In this document: one piece after another, positions 42,569 to 52,167 of the stretch | Layout: each line of letters opens with the position of its first letter | Position numbering within the stretch: the first letter of the stretch is position 1 | Assembly (NCBI GenBank): GCA_043785105.1 | Contig: JAYVXO010000214.1 | Coordinates: 7,330-71,329, forward strand | From: Fimbriiglobus sp043785105 | Lineage (GTDB): Bacteria; Planctomycetota; Planctomycetia; Gemmatales; Gemmataceae | Length of the DNA stretch: 64,000 nt | Direction: 5' to 3' | Made by a program: the position numbers and the translations under genes | The notes under the pieces: generated by a model | What the model saw: the letters and a program-made list of their open reading frames with translations, nothing else | Told to the model about the DNA's origin: nothing | The model's database searches: none

Positions 42569-42598
42569 ATGCTAACGCGGTGGCAAGTCCTCTGTCAA
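42569..42598 (-). promoter_or_regulatory. Sigma-70-type promoter of the MauE/Cys-rich operon
   Basis: Minus-strand -35 TTGACA (42593-42598), 18-base spacer, -10 TAGCAT (42569-42574); the alternative TTAGCA gives 17. It is the best consensus promoter noticed in the window and lies about 35 bases before the upstream ATG and about 120 before the TTG. Confidence 0.6.
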
Positions 42599-42660
42599 CA
42601 ACTTTTATCAAAAAACTCCGGAGCGGGTATGACCAAATTTTGTCGGGTGTGAGCCTCAAC

Positions 42661-42757
42661 CTCACCCCCTAGCCCCTTCTCCGACGCGGAGAGGGGGAAC
42701 CAGAGAAGAGCCGTTTTGCTCCCCTCTCCGTTTCGGGGAGGGGCCGGGGGTGGGGTG
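42661..42757. repeat. GC-rich imperfect palindromic repeat
   Basis: CTCACCCCCTAGCCCCTTCT and following bases faces CCCCTCTCCG...GGGGAGGGGCCGGGGGTGGGG: an imperfect inverted repeat with two smaller hairpins, lying between the PQQ dehydrogenase stop and the MauE promoter. Similar C/T-rich and G/A-rich tracts at 35.25 kb suggest a family. The rest of 42449-42806 holds the operon leader and nothing else. Confidence 0.55.
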
Positions 42758-42806
42758 AATTTCAAACCACCCGGCGACTGACGTCGCCGGTTCGCCTGAG
42801 CAACCG

Positions 42807-44831
42807 TTAGCGTTGGCTGGTGGCATTGCTCCGCACGATGCGGGAGATGCCTTTGCCGGATGCGGAGTACGTCATCAGGTACACTTCGCCTTGCTCGTCT
42901 TCGCCGAAGGACATGATCGGTAGCGTCTGGTCCTTGATGGGGCGGTTCGCCACGACGCGCTTCTTGGCTTGGTCGTATTGCAGTGCCCACACTTTGCCGC
43001 TCACGTAGTCGGCGTACAGGTATTGCCCGTCCAACTCCGGCAACTGCTTACCCCGGTAGACGTGACCACCCGTAATCGACTTACCAACTTCATGGTGGTA
43101 TTCCCAAATCGGGTCGATGAACTCCTTGCGCACGCCGGTTCCTTCGACCCAGAACGGGTGCAGGGATTCGCGGCGCCGCCACCCGTAGTTGCCGCCCTTT
43201 TCTAGCAGGTTGATTTCTTCCCACAAGTTTTGGCCCACGTCGGCGAACCAGCCTTGGCCGGTCTTGCGGTCAAACGACATTCGCCACGGGTTGCGGACGC
43301 CGAGAGCAAAGATTTCGGGCTTGGCCCCCTTCACGCCGACGAACGGGTTGTCTTTCGGAATGGCATAGGGCGTTGCATCACCTTTGCCGTTCACGTCGAT
43401 GCGGAGAATCTTCCCCAGCAGCGTGTCCACTTTCTGGCCGTGGTCGTCCGGGTCGTTGCCGAAGCCACCATCGCCGAGGACGATGTAAAGATACCCATCC
43501 GGACCGAAGCACAATGTACCGCCGTCGTGGTTCCAATACTTGTGGCTGACCCGCAACAGTTCCTGTTCGGAGTCCGGATCGGCTTTGTTCGGATCGGTTT
43601 TGCTGACCCGGAACCGGGACACGACGTTTTCGAGTCGCTTCGATTTGTCCGTGTAGAAGACGTAAAACTCGCCGTTCGTCTTGTACTTCGGGTGGAACGT
43701 CAGGCCGAGTAGCCCCTGTTCGTTTTCGTTGTCCTTGTAAAGCACTTTTGGTTGGATGTCGAGGAAGACCGTCGTTTGCTTCGCGCTCGCTTCCGGGATG
43801 ATGTGGATGACGCCTTGTTGCGTGGCCACGAACGTGCGGTTGGAACCATCCCCGGCGTGAGTCAGCACCAACGGTCGCAACGGAACCACACGCCCCGTCT
43901 CTTCGCCAGAGTCCCAGCCCGTCCACTTCAAATCTTTGAACGTCGTTTCGGTGGCCAGAGGCAACGGCGTTTCATTCACTTCCCAACCCGGTGGTTGTGC
44001 GGGCATCGACAGGATGCTCCCGCTCTTCGCATCCAGAATCAGCAAGAGTTTGTTAGTGGGGTCCAGGCAAACGTCGGCGGCGCTGGGGAGGCCGTCTACC
44101 ATTTGCACGGTCGGTTCACCCGGTCGTGGAATCGACCAGACTTTCCCGGTTTGGCTGCTGATGTAAAGCCGACCGTGGCGATCGAAACAAAGGCCCTGTC
44201 CGCCCGCGAAACCGTCCGCCACTTTCTCCACGACACTGTCCGACAACCGCAAGCGGTTCAATTCCCCGGTGGTTCCATCTACGATCAGCAAGTGGTACAG
44301 ACTATCGACCACCACGCCGCGTGGGGACTTCAGGAACGGTGCTTTGGCAGAATCGGCAACCAACGTGACATCGCCACGAGTCGGTGCCTTACCCTTCTGG
44401 AACTTCGCAGGGATGCGGAAGATGGCGCCGCCGCTGCTGTTGTCACCCGAGTCCGTGACGTACAACGTGCCGGTCTCATCGGCGGCGATGTCGCTGAGGG
44501 CAACCGGCTTCTTCGGGAAGTCTTTTTCATCGGCCCAAACATCCACGGCCTTCGTTTTTAGATCGACACGCCGAACGCGGCCTTTGTCCACGACGTAAAG
44601 CCACTGTTGATAAATGACCAGACCCTTCGGGTCATCGAAGCCTGCAACAAACGGCTCCGGTTTGCCATCTTTCACAACCATCACTGCACCACTAACCGAC
44701 GCAAAAACACGGCCGTCCGACGCGGCCACGACGCCTGCCGGATTCTTCAACCCCGTCGCAACCGGCTTGGGTGGCGCGGCAACGGCCAAAGTAGGCACGA
44801 GGAAAACGAGTAGTAAGCTCAAGCGAGTCAT
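42807..44831 (-). CDS. PQQ-dependent aldose sugar dehydrogenase-like protein with extra N-terminal propeller
   Basis: About 674 residues; ATG with AAGGA and a signal peptide (MTRLSLLLVFLVPTLAVAA). Residues ~20-300 form NHL/SMP-30-like beta-propeller blades (PAGVVAASDGRVFASVSG, GQGLCFDRHGRLYIS). The C-terminal half has the GSDH signature: HAGDGSNRTFVATQQG, NENEQGLLGLTFHPKY, NHDGGTLCFGPDGYLYIVLGDGG, LGVRNPWRMSFD. Oxidises sugars to lactones in the periplasm with a PQQ cofactor. Larger than stand-alone GSDHs because of the extra domain. PQQ biosynthesis genes are not in the window. Confidence 0.85.
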   Translation of the reverse strand: MTRLSLLLVFLVPTLAVAAPPKPVATGLKNPAGVVAASDGRVFASVSGAVMVVKDGKPEPFVAGFDDPKGLVIYQQWLYVVDKGRVRRVDLKTKAVDVWADEKDFPKKPVALSDIAADETGTLYVTDSGDNSSGGAIFRIPAKFQKGKAPTRGDVTLVADSAKAPFLKSPRGVVVDSLYHLLIVDGTTGELNRLRLSDSVVEKVADGFAGGQGLCFDRHGRLYISSQTGKVWSIPRPGEPTVQMVDGLPSAADVCLDPTNKLLLILDAKSGSILSMPAQPPGWEVNETPLPLATETTFKDLKWTGWDSGEETGRVVPLRPLVLTHAGDGSNRTFVATQQGVIHIIPEASAKQTTVFLDIQPKVLYKDNENEQGLLGLTFHPKYKTNGEFYVFYTDKSKRLENVVSRFRVSKTDPNKADPDSEQELLRVSHKYWNHDGGTLCFGPDGYLYIVLGDGGFGNDPDDHGQKVDTLLGKILRIDVNGKGDATPYAIPKDNPFVGVKGAKPEIFALGVRNPWRMSFDRKTGQGWFADVGQNLWEEINLLEKGGNYGWRRRESLHPFWVEGTGVRKEFIDPIWEYHHEVGKSITGGHVYRGKQLPELDGQYLYADYVSGKVWALQYDQAKKRVVANRPIKDQTLPIMSFGEDEQGEVYLMTYSASGKGISRIVRSNATSQR

Positions 44832-44903
44832 GACGTTCCTTTCGTCCGCAGGAGAGAGACCTGTCACACGGAGACAATTCTAGGCGATGAGCGGGAATCG
44901 ACA

Positions 44904-47900
44904 TCACGCGGCGGTGCGGAGGGGTTGCACTTCTTCATCGGGCCAATCTTCAAACCGCACGGCGACGAGCTTGCTGATGCCGCTTTCTTGCATCGTCACG
45001 CCGTGCAACACGTCGGCGTGGGCCATCGTGCGTTTCTTGTGCGTGATGACGATGAACTGCGAGCGATTACTGAATTCCTTGAGCAACTCCGCGAGTCGTT
45101 GGGTGTTCGCCTCGTCCATCGCTGCGTCGATTTCGTCGAGCAGACAGAACGGACTCGGCTTGCTGCGGTAGATGGCAAGCAACAACGCCACGGCGGTCAA
45201 GGCGCGTTCGCCACCACTGAGTAGTGAGATGCGTTGGGCTTGTTTGCCGGGCGGGTGGGCGGTGATTTCGATCCCGCTTTCGAGGATGTCGTTTTCATCT
45301 TCGAGGACGATATCCGCCATGCCGCCGCCGAAGAGCTTGCGGAAAAGCTCCTGAAAGTGAACGCGGATCGTGGCCAACAGGTCACCGAACAGCTTGCGGC
45401 TATCGGTGTTGATCTGGTCGATGATTTGCCGCAGGCTGTTCCGCCCGTTGTTCAAGTCGTCGAACTGTGCCCGCAATTCCGCTTCGCGTTTTTCCACTTC
45501 CGCCAGTTCGTCGAGCGCTTCCAGATTGACGCTCCCCAGTTTCGTAATGCTCTGCCGGAGTTCATTAATCTCACGAGTCGGATCGCCCTCGTTCACACTA
45601 GATTCGTGTGGATGTGAGTCAAGTTCGACACCGTACTCTTCCCGGATGCGTTGCGAAATTGTGTCGCGGCGATTCAACAAATCTCGCACTGCCAATTCCC
45701 GTGCGTGGGCCTGTTTTTGTTGATCGGTCCAGGCGTCGCGGGATTGCTTCAACGCCTGCTGCAACTGCTCACGTGCGGCCAGTACCAACTCCCGGCGGTG
45801 GGTCAGTTCGCGCAGGTGCCGCTCGCGGGTTTCTTTGTCCGCATACGCCTCCGCAGCAATGGCGTTTGCCCGGAGCGTCGTCAGTATCGAATCGGTCAAT
45901 CGGGATCGGATCGAGCGGTCCGTGGCAATGTGGTTCATCGCATCGACACGGCGTTGGCGCACTTCCGTTTCTAATTCCTCACGCTTTTTTCGCAGCCCCG
46001 ATAGCTGTTCATTCACGCGGCTGAGTGCGACTTGGGCCGTAGTGTTTTCTTGGACTTTTCGGTCCCGCTCCACTTCTGCCAGTGCCAATTCAACCGCCAA
46101 CGCATCGTGGCGAGCTTTGACTTTTTGAGCCTCGCGGTTCGCATCGTCAGCATCTTGTCGAAGCTGTTCCCACGCACTTTCACCACGAGCCAGTTCACCG
46201 GCGTTCATGGCATATTCTTGGGCCAATGTTTCCAGATACTCCGCGAGGTGGCGTTGGACTTGGCGTTGTTCGAGCATCTGGTCACGCAGCGATCCGGCCT
46301 GCCCCGTGAGAGCAGCAATTTCCGCTTCTGCCGTGCGAATCGGCGGCGCCAAACGGTCCGCTTGTTGGCGTAGGTTCGTTTGCTCCGCTTCTTGTTCAGT
46401 GACGGACGCTGTTAGCTTCAGAAGCTGCAATTGGAGATCGCGCAACTCGCTCTTGCGCGACAAGATCCCCGACTCCGCAAGTGGCGGACCGATGGTGATT
46501 GTGCCATCGGTATCCAACAATTCGCCCGTTTTCGTGATGAACCGATAGCCAACGTAGTGTTGCGAAAGAAGTCGCGCGCTGGGTAAATCCTCGACCAATA
46601 ACACACGGCCCAGGAGTTGCGCCGGCAGCGCTTCAAGATCGCACTTCACGAACGCAGCAATCGGAATCGGCGGCGGGGTATTGGAATCAGGCATACCAGG
46701 GATCGAAGTTGTCGGTTGCGTACTCAACATCGTCACGAATCCCACACGACCGGGGACAGTCCCGATGTGTTTGAGCACCAGTGACAATGCGGTGTCATCG
46801 ACGACTACGAACCGTTGCGAGGTATCTCCTAATGCCAAATCAATGAGCGGAGCGACATCACGCGGCACGGTAAGTAAATCGGCAACAAGGCCGTGAATCG
46901 CGCCGGCAAGTGGCTGTTCACCAGCCTGAACACGGTGCAACACCGCCCGCACCCCGGCACCAAATCCTTCGAGACTTTGTTCCAATCCCGCAAGGACATC
47001 GGCGCGACCTTGCAGCGCACTGCGGCGTTCCCGCAAGCTTTCCAAGTCGGTTTGAATCGTAGCCGCAGCTTGCTGAAGTGCATCGCGTTGTTCGATGTGC
47101 TGGGCAAGCGATTGCCGTGTCCGCGTCAACCGTTCTTGTAAATCGGTGTCGGTTTGTGATAGGTCAGCCAGCAGCCCGTTCAGGGCATCGTGCTTGGTTT
47201 GGTTCCGCTCCGTTTCATCGCGTTTTCGCGTCAGATCATGGCGTAACCGCTCGACTTGCCGGTGGTACGAGTCCCGATCGCCTTCCAACTTCATCGCGTG
47301 GCCGAACAGTGCCATCTGCTTGTCGCGGTCGATTTGGATCTGCCGTGTTAAGTCGGCAATTCTCAGTGTCACATCACTGACAGCGGCGGTGGCATTCGTG
47401 GAACGTTCTTTCTCGGCGGCGGCACGTTGACTGATAAAGTCCAGTTCGTTGGCCACGCGCGCCGCTTCAGTTTCGATGATGCGCGAACGGTTCCCCAGTT
47501 CCGCACGCTGCTTGCCGACCCGCACCAATTCGGCTTCCAACCCCGCTGATTGGCCGCGTTCGGATTTGGCGGTGCCCTCTTGCGTGGCAATCAGTTGCTT
47601 GGCTTCGGCGAGCTTGGCTTCTTGGTGGCGCAGTGTTTCTTCGGTGCGCGACAACTCCCAATCGAGTTTCCGCAAATCCTCTTCACCCGTTTCCGCATCC
47701 GTCGTCATGGTGGCAACAGCCGCCCGAACACCGACAAGAACTTGCTCCTCAGCGTTCAGCGAAGCCGTGATGGTTTGGAACTCCGCCAAGCTCACGCCGA
47801 TGCGAAGTGCCTTCAGGCGAGTTGTGTACTCTTGGTAACGCTCGGCTTTGGAGGCCGCCAACCGCAGGGTGCGAAGTTGGGTTTCAAGTTCCCGCAGAAT

Positions 47901-48476
47901 GTCGTGAACGCGGATGAGGTCGGTGTCAACCCGTTCGAGCTTGCGCAGGGTTTCGAGTTTCTTCACTTTGAAGCGACTGATGCCGGCCGCTTCCTCAAAG
48001 ATCGTTCGGCGGTCTTTCGTGGACGCCGTCAGTAACGCATCGACGCGCCCTTGCTCGATCACGCTGTACGCACCGTGCCCCGCACCGCTGCCCAGGAATA
48101 ATTCCTTGATGTCCTTGAGCCGTGATTCTTGGCCGTTGATGAGATACTCGCCCTGACCGTCCCGATACACGCGGCGGGTGATTTGCACTTCGTCGGCGTC
48201 GAAATCGAGTTGCTTGGCGGTGTTATCAAAGGTCATCGTCACTTCAGCCATGCCCAGGCTTTTACGGGTGCTGGACCCGTTGAAGATGACATCGGTCATT
48301 TCCGTGCCGCGTAAACTCTTCGCCGATTGTTCGCCGAGGAGCCACCGAACCGCGTCCACGATGTTGCTTTTGCCGCTACCGTTGGGGCCGACAATCGCCG
48401 TAATTCCGGGGGCGAAGTCGAACCGCGTCCGGTCAGCGAATGATTTGAAACCGATGAGTTCGAGACGCTTCAACAT
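44904..48476 (-). CDS. smc: Chromosome segregation ATPase SMC
   Basis: 1190 residues, normal length. N-terminal Walker A GPNGSGKSNIVDAVRWLLGEQ, two long coiled coils with a hinge near the middle (residues ~500-650), and C-terminal signature LLSGGERALTAVALLLAI with Walker B FCLLDEIDAAMDEAN. Forms the condensin ring with ScpA and ScpB, which are not in the window; organises and segregates chromosomes. ATG start with no clear ribosome-binding site. Highest-confidence housekeeping gene of the window. Confidence 0.97.
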   Translation of the reverse strand: MLKRLELIGFKSFADRTRFDFAPGITAIVGPNGSGKSNIVDAVRWLLGEQSAKSLRGTEMTDVIFNGSSTRKSLGMAEVTMTFDNTAKQLDFDADEVQITRRVYRDGQGEYLINGQESRLKDIKELFLGSGAGHGAYSVIEQGRVDALLTASTKDRRTIFEEAAGISRFKVKKLETLRKLERVDTDLIRVHDILRELETQLRTLRLAASKAERYQEYTTRLKALRIGVSLAEFQTITASLNAEEQVLVGVRAAVATMTTDAETGEEDLRKLDWELSRTEETLRHQEAKLAEAKQLIATQEGTAKSERGQSAGLEAELVRVGKQRAELGNRSRIIETEAARVANELDFISQRAAAEKERSTNATAAVSDVTLRIADLTRQIQIDRDKQMALFGHAMKLEGDRDSYHRQVERLRHDLTRKRDETERNQTKHDALNGLLADLSQTDTDLQERLTRTRQSLAQHIEQRDALQQAAATIQTDLESLRERRSALQGRADVLAGLEQSLEGFGAGVRAVLHRVQAGEQPLAGAIHGLVADLLTVPRDVAPLIDLALGDTSQRFVVVDDTALSLVLKHIGTVPGRVGFVTMLSTQPTTSIPGMPDSNTPPPIPIAAFVKCDLEALPAQLLGRVLLVEDLPSARLLSQHYVGYRFITKTGELLDTDGTITIGPPLAESGILSRKSELRDLQLQLLKLTASVTEQEAEQTNLRQQADRLAPPIRTAEAEIAALTGQAGSLRDQMLEQRQVQRHLAEYLETLAQEYAMNAGELARGESAWEQLRQDADDANREAQKVKARHDALAVELALAEVERDRKVQENTTAQVALSRVNEQLSGLRKKREELETEVRQRRVDAMNHIATDRSIRSRLTDSILTTLRANAIAAEAYADKETRERHLRELTHRRELVLAAREQLQQALKQSRDAWTDQQKQAHARELAVRDLLNRRDTISQRIREEYGVELDSHPHESSVNEGDPTREINELRQSITKLGSVNLEALDELAEVEKREAELRAQFDDLNNGRNSLRQIIDQINTDSRKLFGDLLATIRVHFQELFRKLFGGGMADIVLEDENDILESGIEITAHPPGKQAQRISLLSGGERALTAVALLLAIYRSKPSPFCLLDEIDAAMDEANTQRLAELLKEFSNRSQFIVITHKKRTMAHADVLHGVTMQESGISKLVAVRFEDWPDEEVQPLRTAA

Positions 48477-48536
48477 GGGATGGTCGAGTTGTAAAGCGCG
48501 AACCGCCCCGAGGTGACTCGGGGCGATTCAGGTGGA

Positions 48537-50438
48537 TCACTTCTTAACGGACGGGCCGAAGAGACGACCGGGTTCGCGGTTGAGGCTTTGTAACGTGGCA
48601 TCGGCTTTCGGTTTGGATTTCATCGCGTCGGCTTCCGTCGGCAAGTCGTAGGACGCTTGAACGATGTCCGCAGAACCAATGCGGGTCACTTCGAGATTCG
48701 CTTTTTCCATGTTGGAATCGTTCAGTGCAATCATCGCCAGTTGCGGCACGCTCAGCCCCTTCGGTGCCGAGTCAAACAACACCGCTGTGGTGACGATCTC
48801 CGCTTTCTGCGCACGGCGGATGAACTCGACGGACTCCGGGTAACTACCACCCAACTCGCTCAACCCCTTTAGCACGGTACCCATGTCGTTGAGGCATTTC
48901 ACGTTGACTGCCGTTGGCTCGCCGTCAGTCCCGGTCTTGATCCGGGTGACCGTGACCATCGGTTCGCCGTCTTTTGCGGACACGGTGAACTCCTTGCCCA
49001 GCGCGAACGAGAACGGCGTTCGCATCGGGAACCGTGAACCGAAGAGAACGATTTCTGCCCGGCGTTCGGTAGCGACATGGACCATTGGTTCGGAATCCAG
49101 CGCGACATTGTGCAACCAGAACGAACCGTTGATCCGTTTGCCGCGGATCGCTTCATGGTTCTCGTCGGCGGATCGCAAGGCGATGAACGCACCATACCGC
49201 AGTTGCGAATCAGGCTTGCGCATCAACTCGGCGAGTTGGTCCAGGCACACGGCATCGTCAAGTGATGCCAGGGCGGTCAAACATTGTGTGCGAATCGACG
49301 GGTGCTTTTCGGCCAGTTCGGCAAGGTCTTTTGCGCCGTCCGAGTGGCCGAGATAGGTTAGTGCTTCGGCAGATGCGAACCGCACCCACGGCGAATCACT
49401 TTGCAACCCGACTCGTAACGGCTGGCGACTGTCCAGACCCAACGCTTCCAGTTTGATCGCGGCGGTGATCGTTGTTTCCGGACGGAGCAAATCGTTTTCG
49501 AGCTGCTTGCGGTAGGGGCTGTCACTTTTCACGGCTTCAAGCGGCACTTGCCGGGCCACGAGTAGGAACCGCGTGTGGTTCAACCGATACGTCGGCGGAG
49601 CGTAACAAATCACCAGCGGCTTGCCTTGGACTTTCGCGTCGGCCAGTTTGTTGGCACCGCCACCGGGAGTCGGGAACACGGAGTTGATTCGTTCGGCAAT
49701 GACAAGCGCCAGTCGCGGTTGTGGGTTCGATTCGTTCAGCATGAAGTAGTAGGGGCGGTCGATCAGGTTCTTCGCTCCACCCCAGATGCGTCCGGCACGG
49801 GGGCCTTCCGGGGCTAGCTCGCCGTCGGCGCTGGGTTTGGCATCGTTGTCGTAGCCCGCAATCAGCGCACCGGAGGCGACGACCATCTTGCTACCAGGCA
49901 GAATGGTGCCTTCGTTGGCCACGGGAACCTTACCGACCGGGATGCCGGACGATTGCATCGCTTGGCGTGCATTCGCGGCCAGTTCAAAGTTTTGCAAGTC
50001 GGTCGGGAACAGAATCCCACCCTTCAAGCTGGTCGTTTTACTACCGGGTGGCAGGCTAATGGACACATCGAGTTTATCTCCGGCGCGGGCACCGGGTGGA
50101 ATCAGCGCCGAGACGAGCACCAGAGAGTGTTCCCGTTTCGGATCATCGAGAAATTCTTTGGGATTGCCTTTTTGTCGGCGAATAGATTGTTCCAACATGG
50201 TCCGCCAGCCGTCCGCAGTCGGACTGCTACCCGTGCCCGGCAAGTTGTAAACCAGGCCGACGCCGGAGACCGGAATCGACTCCACGTTACCGATGGCAGT
50301 GATCTTACCGATCGTGGAGAACTGATCCCCGTCCGTCACGTCATCCGCGACCTGAGATCGGGTGGTCGTTTGTTGCGGCAGACAACCAGCGAGTGCCGCC
50401 AGAAAAAGCCCGGCCAAGAGTGTTGTAGCACGAGCCAT
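48537..50438 (-). CDS. FlgI-like lipoprotein with HEAT-like repeats
   Basis: About 633 residues from an ATG preceded by a GA-rich site. Signal with lipobox (LFLAALAGC), then VSGVGLVYNLPGTGSSPTADGWR and KREHSLVLVSALIPPGARAGDKLDVSISLP, which match the flagellar P-ring protein FlgI. Residues ~325-425 contain alpha-helical repeats (WVRFASAEALTYLGHSDGAKDL, RTQCLTALASLDDAVCLDQL), like HEAT repeats. In planctomycetes such long FlgI-like lipoproteins are common; whether it forms a true P-ring is unknown, since no other flagellar genes are nearby. Confidence 0.75.
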   Translation of the reverse strand: MARATTLLAGLFLAALAGCLPQQTTTRSQVADDVTDGDQFSTIGKITAIGNVESIPVSGVGLVYNLPGTGSSPTADGWRTMLEQSIRRQKGNPKEFLDDPKREHSLVLVSALIPPGARAGDKLDVSISLPPGSKTTSLKGGILFPTDLQNFELAANARQAMQSSGIPVGKVPVANEGTILPGSKMVVASGALIAGYDNDAKPSADGELAPEGPRAGRIWGGAKNLIDRPYYFMLNESNPQPRLALVIAERINSVFPTPGGGANKLADAKVQGKPLVICYAPPTYRLNHTRFLLVARQVPLEAVKSDSPYRKQLENDLLRPETTITAAIKLEALGLDSRQPLRVGLQSDSPWVRFASAEALTYLGHSDGAKDLAELAEKHPSIRTQCLTALASLDDAVCLDQLAELMRKPDSQLRYGAFIALRSADENHEAIRGKRINGSFWLHNVALDSEPMVHVATERRAEIVLFGSRFPMRTPFSFALGKEFTVSAKDGEPMVTVTRIKTGTDGEPTAVNVKCLNDMGTVLKGLSELGGSYPESVEFIRRAQKAEIVTTAVLFDSAPKGLSVPQLAMIALNDSNMEKANLEVTRIGSADIVQASYDLPTEADAMKSKPKADATLQSLNREPGRLFGPSVKK

Positions 50439-50690
50439 CACATCCCCCTCTTCCAACGAAGTCGATCCTTAAAGTGGCTGACCCCGCCGGTTCCCCCGAA
50501 CCTCAGCGTAGCCCATCCTGCCCACCCTCGGAAACAACCCCGCAAACAAACTGTTCTCGCCGGGCGGGACAATACCGTGGCCCCTCATTCTGTCAAGACA
50601 AGTGCCGATGCAATTCCGAAGCTCCGGTCGCACTGGACAGTGGTGCGGCATCCTGGCATAGCAGGCGTGTGGTCTGTTTGAGGGAAGCGA

Positions 50691-52064
50691 ATGCCTGCGA
50701 AGATGTCCATCGTGTTGCTGGTACTGATCGGGTCGGCATCACTTTGTTGGGCCACCGATCCGCCCAGCCCGCCGTCGATTAGCCGTCCGCCACTCCCAAT
50801 AAATTCCGCGCCAAAGCCAATCGAAGTGCCACCGTTGGCGCTGATGTCTGGCATCGAAGTGGCAGGCATTCCGTATGGCAAAACGGTTTCGCAGCCGCTT
50901 CAACCCGTCATCATGTCCGAGCCGCTGCTGACCAACGACCGCGAGGAATCCGCCGCGAAGACCAGCCGCGAATTGCCACTGGAACTGGACGAGAACCGCC
51001 GCCCGTTTGCCACCTCGTGGACGACATTGGAATACTTACTGTGGTGGCCAAAGGGTCAGTCATTACCGCCACTGATTACCGGCAACCGCAACGCGGATGC
51101 ACCCGTCCTCGGCGGTCCGAACACGGTTGTACTGGTCGGTCATTCGCAACGGGATGGGATGGCAACTTCGGGTGGGCGAATCACGAATGGTTTCGCAGTC
51201 AACGAAACAGGTACCGCTGCAATCGCCGCGACGTACTTTTTCCTCGGCACCCGGACGATGACGCAATCGGTCAGTGATTCCGGACACGGGCGACCGCGAC
51301 AACTGGCACGTCCGATTATCAACGCAAGCACCGGCAATGAAGATTGGATCCCGGTTGCGATCCCCGGACGGTTGAACGGCCTCGCGGAAGTCTCGACATC
51401 AACTCGCGTCAGCGGTTGGGAAGTGAATGGTCTGGTCAACCTGTTCACGAGTCCGGGTGCCAACGTCAATGCGATTGCCGGCTATCGCTACCTGATGGTG
51501 AACGAAGGGCTACGCATCGAACAAACGGCACTCTTACCGGGAACTCTCGCCGTGGTTGCGGATCAATTCGACGCCCACAACCGTTTTCACGGCGGGCAAT
51601 TCGGCTTGAGTGCGGACTTGGCACGGGGGCCGGTGTACGTGGAAATGGTCGGGAAGGTTGGCATTGGGCAGTCGATCGGGGTTGTCAAGATCAGCGGGCA
51701 AGGTGCCTCAGTCACGCCCGGCAACGCGCAACCGCTGCAATACTTTGCCAGCGGTGTTCTGGGGCAATCGACGAACAGCGGGCGGTTCGTGCAGACTTCG
51801 TTCGCGGTACTGCCCGAAGCGATCGTGAAAGTCGGCTACAAGTTCAAGGATCACTCGCGGGTCTACTTCGGTTACAACTTCCTGTACCTGAGCGAAGCGG
51901 TCCATCCCGGCGATCAACTCGATCGAACGATCGACCCGTCGCAAGTGCCGCTGTTCGCACGGCCCGGCGTAAACAACGGCAACACCGAGCATCCCGTCCC
52001 ACTCATGACCCGCTCCGATTTTTGGGTGCAAGGAATGATGTTCGGGCTGGAGTTCCGCTACTGA
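50691..52064 (+). CDS. BBP7-type outer-membrane beta-barrel protein
   Basis: 457 residues; GAGG 6 bases before the ATG. Signal peptide (MSIVLLVLIGSASLCWA), then a Pro-rich linker with PPSPPSISRPPLPINSAPKPIEVPPLAL. LEYLLWWPKGQSLPPLI is the start of the BBP7 family (the conserved LLWWxxG motif). Alternating hydrophobic strands follow, such as EVNGLVNLFTSPGANVNAIAGYRYLMVNE, and FWVQGMMFGLEFRY at the C-terminus has an aromatic final residue, as in barrel proteins. Planctomycete-specific outer-membrane protein of unknown function. Confidence 0.85.
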   Translation: MPAKMSIVLLVLIGSASLCWATDPPSPPSISRPPLPINSAPKPIEVPPLALMSGIEVAGIPYGKTVSQPLQPVIMSEPLLTNDREESAAKTSRELPLELDENRRPFATSWTTLEYLLWWPKGQSLPPLITGNRNADAPVLGGPNTVVLVGHSQRDGMATSGGRITNGFAVNETGTAAIAATYFFLGTRTMTQSVSDSGHGRPRQLARPIINASTGNEDWIPVAIPGRLNGLAEVSTSTRVSGWEVNGLVNLFTSPGANVNAIAGYRYLMVNEGLRIEQTALLPGTLAVVADQFDAHNRFHGGQFGLSADLARGPVYVEMVGKVGIGQSIGVVKISGQGASVTPGNAQPLQYFASGVLGQSTNSGRFVQTSFAVLPEAIVKVGYKFKDHSRVYFGYNFLYLSEAVHPGDQLDRTIDPSQVPLFARPGVNNGNTEHPVPLMTRSDFWVQGMMFGLEFRY

Positions 52065-52089
52065 TACACGTTACATAACAATGCCGATG

Positions 52090-52155
52090 CTTGTTAGCCC
52101 GACGCGCGAGCGAGGGGTTGGGCCAGACCCCTCGCTCGCGCGACGGGCTAACAAG
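52090..52155. repeat. REP-like inverted pair
   Basis: A 29-base unit (52090-52118) and its reverse complement (52127-52155) with one mismatch and an 8-base loop. Same core as the RAYT-flanking repeats (TTAGCCCGACGCGC...GCGAGGGGT), 13 kb away, so a second site of the same REP family. Confidence 0.8.
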
Positions 52156-52167
52156 CAAAATCACAAC

